This document shows, in pieces, positions 59,298 to 64,000 of a DNA stretch of 64,000 bases. Both the position numbers and the translations under genes were made by a program. Source of the stretch: Paratractidigestivibacter sp963605405 (GTDB lineage: Bacteria; Actinomycetota; Coriobacteriia; Coriobacteriales; Atopobiaceae); assembly GCA_963605405.1 (NCBI GenBank), contig CAVCUP010000001.1, forward strand, positions 149,813-213,812, in the 5' to 3' direction. Below the pieces are notes generated by a model, which did not search any database, was not told the origin of the DNA, and worked only from the letters and a program-made list of their open reading frames with translations. How positions within the stretch are numbered: the stretch's first letter is position 1; every line of letters starts with the position of its first letter.

Positions 59298-60659
59298 ATG
59301 GCTAAGGACTACACCGAGCTTGCGCATGCCGTGGCGGACGCCGTCGGCGGTAAAGAGAACGTCGTGAGCGTCACGAACTGCATGACCAGGCTGCGCTTCG
59401 TTCTTAAGGATGATTCCGTGCCCGACGAGGCCGCGGTCCGCGCTATCGACGGCGTCAAGGGCATCATGAACAAGGGCGGTCAGTACCAGATCATCATCGG
59501 CACGCACGTCTCCAACGTGACCCCACTCGTCCGCACGTACCTCGGCCTTGCCGAGGACGCGAAGCCGGCTGTGGAAAAGGTCGGTCAGGACAGCGCCTGG
59601 AACAAGTTCTTCAAGACCATCTCCGGCTGCATCATGCCGATCCTCGGGCCCATGGTCGGCGGCGGCATCATCAAGGGCGTGCTCGCCCTGCTCGTCACCT
59701 TCGGCCTCATGGCAAAGACCGACGGCGCCTACCTGCTCTGGTACGCGGCCGCCGACGCGGTGCTGTACTTCATGCCCGTGGTCGTGGGCTTCTCGGCCGG
59801 CAAGGTCTTCGGCTGCAACCAGTACGTGACCGCGGCCATCGGCGCGTCCCTCGTCTACCCCGACCTCATCTCGGCCGTCACGGCCGAGGGCGGCATCTCG
59901 TTCTTCGGCCTGCCCGTCGCCTCCGCGACCTACTCGAGCACGCTCTTCCCCATCATCCTCGCGGCGCTTCTTGCCAGCTACGTCGAGAAGGGCGCCAAGA
60001 AGGTCGTGCCCGAGATGCTGCAGCTCATGTTCGTCCCCACGATCACCCTCGCCGTGACCGTGCCGTGCGCGTGGCTCGTCATCGGCCCCGTCATGAACGT
60101 GCTCTCCGGCATCCTCTCCAGCGCCACGTCGTTCCTCTTTAGCGCCTGCCCCGTCGTCGCCGGCATCGTCCTCGGCGCGTTCTGGCAGCTCATCGTGCTG
60201 CTCGGCCTGCACGCCGCCTTCGTCCCCGTCCTTCTCAACAACCTCATGAGCACCGGCTCCGACCCGATGAACGCCGTCATGGGCGTGACCGTCTGGGCGC
60301 TCGCCGGCACCGCCCTTGGCTATGCCCTCAAGATGAAGGACGCCCAGAAGCGCGCCGAGGGCCTCTCCAACGTGGCGACCTGCCTCTGCGGCGTGACCGA
60401 GCCCACCATCTACTCCATCGCGCTCCCGCAGTTCAAGTGCTTCATCGCCGCGATGATCGGCGGCGGCGTGGGCGGCGGCGTGCTCGCGGCGCTCGGCGGG
60501 CGCATGTATGCTTGGGTCGGCGACGGCCTCTTCCGCATCCCGGGCATGATCAACCCGGCCGGCGTCGACGTGAGCCTCTACGGCTTCATCGCCTGCGCGG
60601 TCGGCGCCGCGGCCATCTCGGCCGTCATCTCCTTCGCGGTGGCAGACCCGGAGAAGTAA
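59298..60659 (+). CDS. PTS sugar transporter subunit EIIBC
   Basis: 453 residues. The EIIB domain (1-90) has the phosphorylated Cys28 in SVTNCMTRLRFVL; the EIIC domain (about 105-450) is a ten-helix permease of the glucose/beta-glucoside superfamily with VTEPTIYSIALPQ, the conserved TEP substrate motif. There is no EIIA domain fused or adjacent, so a phosphoryl donor (Crr-type EIIA) must come from elsewhere. AAGGGAGAGG precedes the ATG. The downstream gene is a glycoside hydrolase, so a disaccharide or glycoside is the likely substrate. Sucrose, trehalose and MurNAc transporters have the same EIIBC layout. Confidence 0.93.
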   Translation: MAKDYTELAHAVADAVGGKENVVSVTNCMTRLRFVLKDDSVPDEAAVRAIDGVKGIMNKGGQYQIIIGTHVSNVTPLVRTYLGLAEDAKPAVEKVGQDSAWNKFFKTISGCIMPILGPMVGGGIIKGVLALLVTFGLMAKTDGAYLLWYAAADAVLYFMPVVVGFSAGKVFGCNQYVTAAIGASLVYPDLISAVTAEGGISFFGLPVASATYSSTLFPIILAALLASYVEKGAKKVVPEMLQLMFVPTITLAVTVPCAWLVIGPVMNVLSGILSSATSFLFSACPVVAGIVLGAFWQLIVLLGLHAAFVPVLLNNLMSTGSDPMNAVMGVTVWALAGTALGYALKMKDAQKRAEGLSNVATCLCGVTEPTIYSIALPQFKCFIAAMIGGGVGGGVLAALGGRMYAWVGDGLFRIPGMINPAGVDVSLYGFIACAVGAAAISAVISFAVADPEK

Positions 60660-60683
60660 CGGCCAAAATAAGCAACCAACCCC

Positions 60684-60706
60684 TGCCCCGGGAGATTCCC
60701 GGGGCA
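60684..60706. other. Hairpin between PTS and glycosidase genes
   Basis: TGCCCCGGG (60684-60692) and CCCGGGGCA (60698-60706) pair perfectly around AGATT. There is no T-run, so it more likely tunes expression within the operon than ends it. Confidence 0.6.
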
Positions 60707-60782
60707 TACCCCTACGAAACCGCGGCGATCGGCAAGAAGCCCGTTGCTCAATGAACCCGACGCCCGACACAAGGAGAACCCC

Positions 60783-63344
60783 ATGTTCGACTACGCCCGC
60801 TACGACAACCATGTGCTGCCCTTTCTCTGGATGAAGGGCGAGGACCACGAGACCATCGCCGGGTACCTGGCCGCCATCGCCGGCGCCGACATCCGCGAGG
60901 TCTGCCTCGAGAGCCGGCCGCATCCCGACTTCTGCGGCGAGGGCTGGTGGTCTGACCTGGGCTTTATTATCGAGAAGTGCAAGGAGCTCGGCCTCAAGCT
61001 CTGGATCTTGGACGACGCCCACTTCCCCACCGGCTACGCCAACGGCGCCGTGAAGGACGCCGCGCCCGCGCTGCGCAAGACTGTTCTCACCCACCGCGTC
61101 ATCGACGTCGTGGGTCCGACGCCGCAGGTGAGCATCGCGCTCGGCAACATGTTCGACGCGACGGAGGAGTTCTACGGCGTCGTCTTCATGCAGGGCGGCG
61201 CGCCCGTGGACGTCGAGTACCACGTTCTCGCGGGCGACGACGGCCGCCCCGCCGCGCTCGTGTTCGACGCGCCCGCCGGCCACACACAAGTCTGCGTGCT
61301 TCTTACCAGCAAGAAGACCTCATATAACCCCGACTACATCAACATGGTGGACAAAGCCTCGTGCGACCAGCTCATCAAGGCAGTCTACGAGCCCCACTTC
61401 CAGCGCTTCGGCCATGAGTTCGGCCACACGATCCTCGGCTTCTTCTCCGACGAGCCGGGCTTTGCCAACGAGAAGGGCATCACCTTCGAGGACGGCACCT
61501 CGGACTGCCTCATCGGCAAGAAGTCCATGCCGCTGCCCTGGTCGGCAGAGCTCGAGCATCGCCTGCGCGAGCGCTGGGGCGAGGCGTTTCTCGCCAACCT
61601 GTGCGCGCTTTGGGACCGGGCGGCCGATGGCGCCGACGCACGTGTGGGGTATATGGAGGAGGCCACGCGCCTCTACGAGGAGTGCTTCTGCGGCAACCTC
61701 GGCGACTGGTGCCGCGCGCACGGCGTCTCCTACATCGGGCACGTCATCGAGGACAAGGACGGCCACGCGCGCCTCGGCGCCGGCGCCGGCCACTACTTCC
61801 GCGCCGTGGGCGGCCAGGACATGGCGGGCGTGGACATCGTGATCAACCAGGTCGTCCCCGGCATCGACTCCGGTACGCACGACTACGGGCGCGGAAGCTG
61901 GGACATGGAGTTCTACGCCTACGCGCTCGCCAAGCTCGGCGCGTCGGCCGCGCACCTCGACCCAAAGAAGCAGGGTCGCTGCATGGCCGAGGTCTTCGGC
62001 GCCTTCGGCTGGCACGAGGGGCTGCGCCAGATGAAGTGGATCTGCGACCACTTCCTCGTGCGCGGCGTCAACTGGTTCGTGCCCCATGCCTTCAGCATGG
62101 CGCCCTTCCCCGACCCCGACTGCCCGCCGCACTTCTATGCACACGGCAAGAACCCGCAGTTCAAGCACTTCCACGTGCTCATGAGCTACCTCAACCGCAT
62201 GGGCACCGTGCTCTCGGGCGGGCGGATGTCCACGCCGGTGGCCATCCTCTACCACGCCGACGCCGAGTGGGCGGGCGCGGCGCAGCCCATCCAGCGCGTG
62301 GGCGCCGAGCTCGGGCGCGCGCAGGTCGACTACGACTTCGTGCCTGCCGAGGCCTTCTCGGCGGGCGGCGATCAGGGCCGCTACCAGGTGCGCATTGACG
62401 GTGAGCAGGCAGCAGGCGAGCCGTCCTTCGAGGTGAACGGCCAGCAGTTCCGCTGCCTCGTCGTCCCCGGCCGCGAGTTCATCTCCGCCGACACGCTCCG
62501 CTTCATCGTGCGCGCCCAGCAGGCCGGCGTCCCCGTCTACTTCGTCGACAGCTACCCCGATAAGGTCTACGGCGGAGACCCGGCTGCGTCGGACGACGTG
62601 AGCGTCCAGGTTATCTCGCTTTCCGTGCTCGCCGAGGAGCTCGCCTCCCGCGGATTCCAGACCGTCGCCTGCTCGGAAGACCAGCCGTGGCTGCGCGCCT
62701 GCCGCTACGAGAAGGACGGGCAGGTCTACGTCTTCCTGGTGAACGAGCACCCCAAGCAGGCGATTCGCACCAAGGTCTCCCTGCCGGGCGCGGGCGCGCT
62801 CACGGGCGCCGCGTACGACGTGGTCAACGAGGGCGCGGCGCGGCCCTTCACGGGTGAGCTCGAGCTCGCGCCGTACGAGAGCGCGCTCGTGGTCGTCGGC
62901 GAGGAGCCCGAGGGCGTGGCCACACCCCTCACCGCCAACGAACCGCAGGTCATCGCAATCAACGGCCCCTGGAGCGTCACCGCGCCCGACGGCGATTCAG
63001 CCGCGCTCGATACCCTCTGCGACCTCACCTCGACGCACTTCCCCGGCCAGGCCGGCGAGTTCGTCTACCGCACCGAGCTCAAGCTCGCCTCCGACGTCGC
63101 CTCGGCCACGCTCGACCTCGGCGACGTTTACGAGGTGGCCGAGGCAACCGTCGACGGCCGCGCCCTCGGCGCGCGCGTCTGCCCGCCGTACCGCTTTGAC
63201 GCCGGCACCCTCGCGGCGGGCACCCATAAGCTCGAGGTCACCGTCACGAACACGCTCGACCACGCTGTCCGCGACATGTTCGCCCTCACCGAGCCGAGCG
63301 ACCCCTCCGGGCTCATCGGCCCCGTCGCCCTCATCGCCCGCTAA
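60783..63344 (+). CDS. Large cytoplasmic glycoside hydrolase, GH106-like
   Basis: 853 residues without signal peptide. The first part contains CGEGWWSDLGFIIEKCKELGLKLWILDDAHFPTGYANGAVKD, a pattern of the GH106-like (alpha-L-rhamnosidase-related) hydrolases; FSDEPGF and GWHEGLRQMKWICDHFLVRGVNWFVPHAFSM follow in the TIM barrel, and the last 140 residues are a jelly-roll domain of the GH2/GH106 carbohydrate-binding type (YRTELKLASDVASATLDLGDVYEVAEATVDG). AAGGAG precedes the ATG. Being in an operon with a PTS permease and being cytoplasmic suggest a phosphorylated glycoside as substrate, which would be unusual for this family. The exact activity is unknown. Confidence 0.7.
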   Translation: MFDYARYDNHVLPFLWMKGEDHETIAGYLAAIAGADIREVCLESRPHPDFCGEGWWSDLGFIIEKCKELGLKLWILDDAHFPTGYANGAVKDAAPALRKTVLTHRVIDVVGPTPQVSIALGNMFDATEEFYGVVFMQGGAPVDVEYHVLAGDDGRPAALVFDAPAGHTQVCVLLTSKKTSYNPDYINMVDKASCDQLIKAVYEPHFQRFGHEFGHTILGFFSDEPGFANEKGITFEDGTSDCLIGKKSMPLPWSAELEHRLRERWGEAFLANLCALWDRAADGADARVGYMEEATRLYEECFCGNLGDWCRAHGVSYIGHVIEDKDGHARLGAGAGHYFRAVGGQDMAGVDIVINQVVPGIDSGTHDYGRGSWDMEFYAYALAKLGASAAHLDPKKQGRCMAEVFGAFGWHEGLRQMKWICDHFLVRGVNWFVPHAFSMAPFPDPDCPPHFYAHGKNPQFKHFHVLMSYLNRMGTVLSGGRMSTPVAILYHADAEWAGAAQPIQRVGAELGRAQVDYDFVPAEAFSAGGDQGRYQVRIDGEQAAGEPSFEVNGQQFRCLVVPGREFISADTLRFIVRAQQAGVPVYFVDSYPDKVYGGDPAASDDVSVQVISLSVLAEELASRGFQTVACSEDQPWLRACRYEKDGQVYVFLVNEHPKQAIRTKVSLPGAGALTGAAYDVVNEGAARPFTGELELAPYESALVVVGEEPEGVATPLTANEPQVIAINGPWSVTAPDGDSAALDTLCDLTSTHFPGQAGEFVYRTELKLASDVASATLDLGDVYEVAEATVDGRALGARVCPPYRFDAGTLAAGTHKLEVTVTNTLDHAVRDMFALTEPSDPSGLIGPVALIAR

Positions 63345-63351
63345 CCGGCGC

Positions 63352-63390
63352 GTCCTGGCGTCCCCTCCGCAAGGGCGCCGGGACTTTTTT
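63352..63390 (+). terminator. Rho-independent terminator of the PTS-glycosidase operon
   Basis: A 12-bp stem (63352-63363 with 63373-63384, two G-U pairs) followed by TTTTTT at 63385-63390, eight bases after the stop codon. Confidence 0.88.
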
Positions 63391-63600
63391 CCGCGGGCGC
63401 GGGAATGTGACCAGGCCCTTCGTTTCCTATTGATGCAAGGGGTGGCCGGACACTTAAAAAGCGAACTCGTCATGCGACGCGTCACATTCTCGTCAGGGCA
63501 ACCGGTCGCTGGGCATCCGGTAATTGCGAGCGCGGCAGGTTTGCTTATCGCGTATCGTTGTTCGGAGAAGTGAAGGCTTGCCGCAAATGGAGGTGCGCTC

Positions 63601-64000
63601 ATGAACGTGGCAAAAAAGACGGATCGTACGGGTGCGTTGTCGAGTGGGCTCTCGCGTCGGGCATTCGTGGGCGCAGCGGCTTGCGCCGGCGCAGCAGCGT
63701 TGCCGTCCATGCTGGGACTCTCTGGCTGCGCCGCTGCGGGCGCGAAATCTGCCGCAGAGGACGAATCAGCCTCCTACGTGGCTCGCGCCGCCAAGAGCGG
63801 TGACGTTTCCGCGCTGCTGAAGGCCATGACCCGTCGCGAAAAGATCTGCCAGATGCTCATGCCCGACTTCCGAAAGTGGAACGCGGAGGGCTCGGCGGAA
63901 GACGCCGCTGACTTCGTGGAGATGAACGACCAGGTAGACACCATTGTCGATAAGTACGGATTCGGTGGCGTCATCCTCTTTGCCAACAACGTTCACGAGA
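63601..64000 (+). CDS. Tat-exported GH3-family lipoprotein, N-terminal part (runs off the window)
   Basis: 133 codons are inside the window. SRRAFVGAA (twin arginine at 19-20) and the lipobox LSGC with Cys43 indicate Tat export and lipid anchoring. The mature part, LLKAMTRREKICQMLMPDFRKW and later YGFGGVILFANNVHE, is the N-terminal barrel of GH3 beta-N-acetylhexosaminidase/beta-glucosidase-like enzymes (NagZ group). GGAGG lies seven bases before the ATG. The catalytic Asp and any C-terminal domain lie outside the window. Upstream, GAATGTGAC (63403) and its inverse (63481) are a possible control site. Confidence 0.8.
   Translation, partial: MNVAKKTDRTGALSSGLSRRAFVGAAACAGAAALPSMLGLSGCAAAGAKSAAEDESASYVARAAKSGDVSALLKAMTRREKICQMLMPDFRKWNAEGSAEDAADFVEMNDQVDTIVDKYGFGGVILFANNVHE

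Overview
The window is about 64 kb of gene-dense, high-GC DNA with short intergenic gaps, many start/stop overlaps (TAATG junctions), ATG/GTG/TTG starts and good Shine-Dalgarno sites. The gene content (four-domain ribosomal protein S1, gatCAB, a sufCBDSU cluster without sufE, heterodimeric ABC exporters, PTS and 6-phospho-glycosidase genes, peptidases and an Opp transporter) suggests an anaerobic, fermentative actinobacterium. A gut-type member of the Coriobacteriia (Collinsella/Olsenella-like) fits best, but that is an inference from style and not from a marker gene. No phage, integrase, IS transposase, CRISPR-cas or RNA gene was seen; the region looks chromosomal.

Layout. 0-7 kb: the 5' end of a ketopantoate reductase gene, a small unknown protein, an HxlR regulator divergent from a cupin, an ArsC/Spx-family protein, a LytR-CpsA-Psr protein, and a three-gene ABC importer of the TrpXYZ-like type. 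7.7-14 kb: gatCAB (amidotransferase for Gln-/Asn-tRNA), a bile-acid:sodium-symporter family transporter and an MFS transporter. 14.4-20.2 kb: sufC-B-D-S-U followed by an Rrf2 regulator with an IscR-like cysteine cluster, with a strong palindrome at the operon promoter. 20-25 kb: a MATE exporter, an RpiR regulator divergent from a GH1 6-phospho-beta-glucosidase, and a histidine phosphatase. 25.5-29.7 kb: marR plus a heterodimeric ABC exporter. 30-45 kb: mainly peptide and amino-acid metabolism (M20 peptidase, C69 dipeptidase, M42 aminopeptidase, PepT, oppABCDF) with DAHP synthase, hemolysin III and two small membrane proteins interspersed. 45.7-53.3 kb: rpsA, a HAD hydrolase, a heavy-metal-binding membrane protein behind a CsoR-type operator, a tRNA-dihydrouridine synthase, a bacterial-type PARG, recN and nadK. 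53.9-58 kb: a second, paralogous marR-ABC-ABC cassette. 58-64 kb: an AraC regulator divergent from a PTS EIIBC gene, a large GH106-like glycoside hydrolase, and the start of a Tat-exported GH3 lipoprotein.

The most unusual content is non-coding. Seven intergenic loci carry arrays with an exact or near-exact 41-bp period. They fall into two sequence families (A at 7.2, 35.8 and 45.5 kb; B at 24.4, 25.4, 34.3 and 53.7 kb). Each array is organised around one inverted-repeat centre of fixed geometry: copies run in one orientation on the left and in the opposite orientation on the right, each unit having about 25 conserved and 16 variable bases. All sit immediately 3' of at least one gene. Two other fold-back elements (21658-21794 with 25-bp perfect terminal inverted repeats; 36129-36248) and three similar CAAAGGG/CCCTTTG hairpins ahead of genes add to the repeat load.
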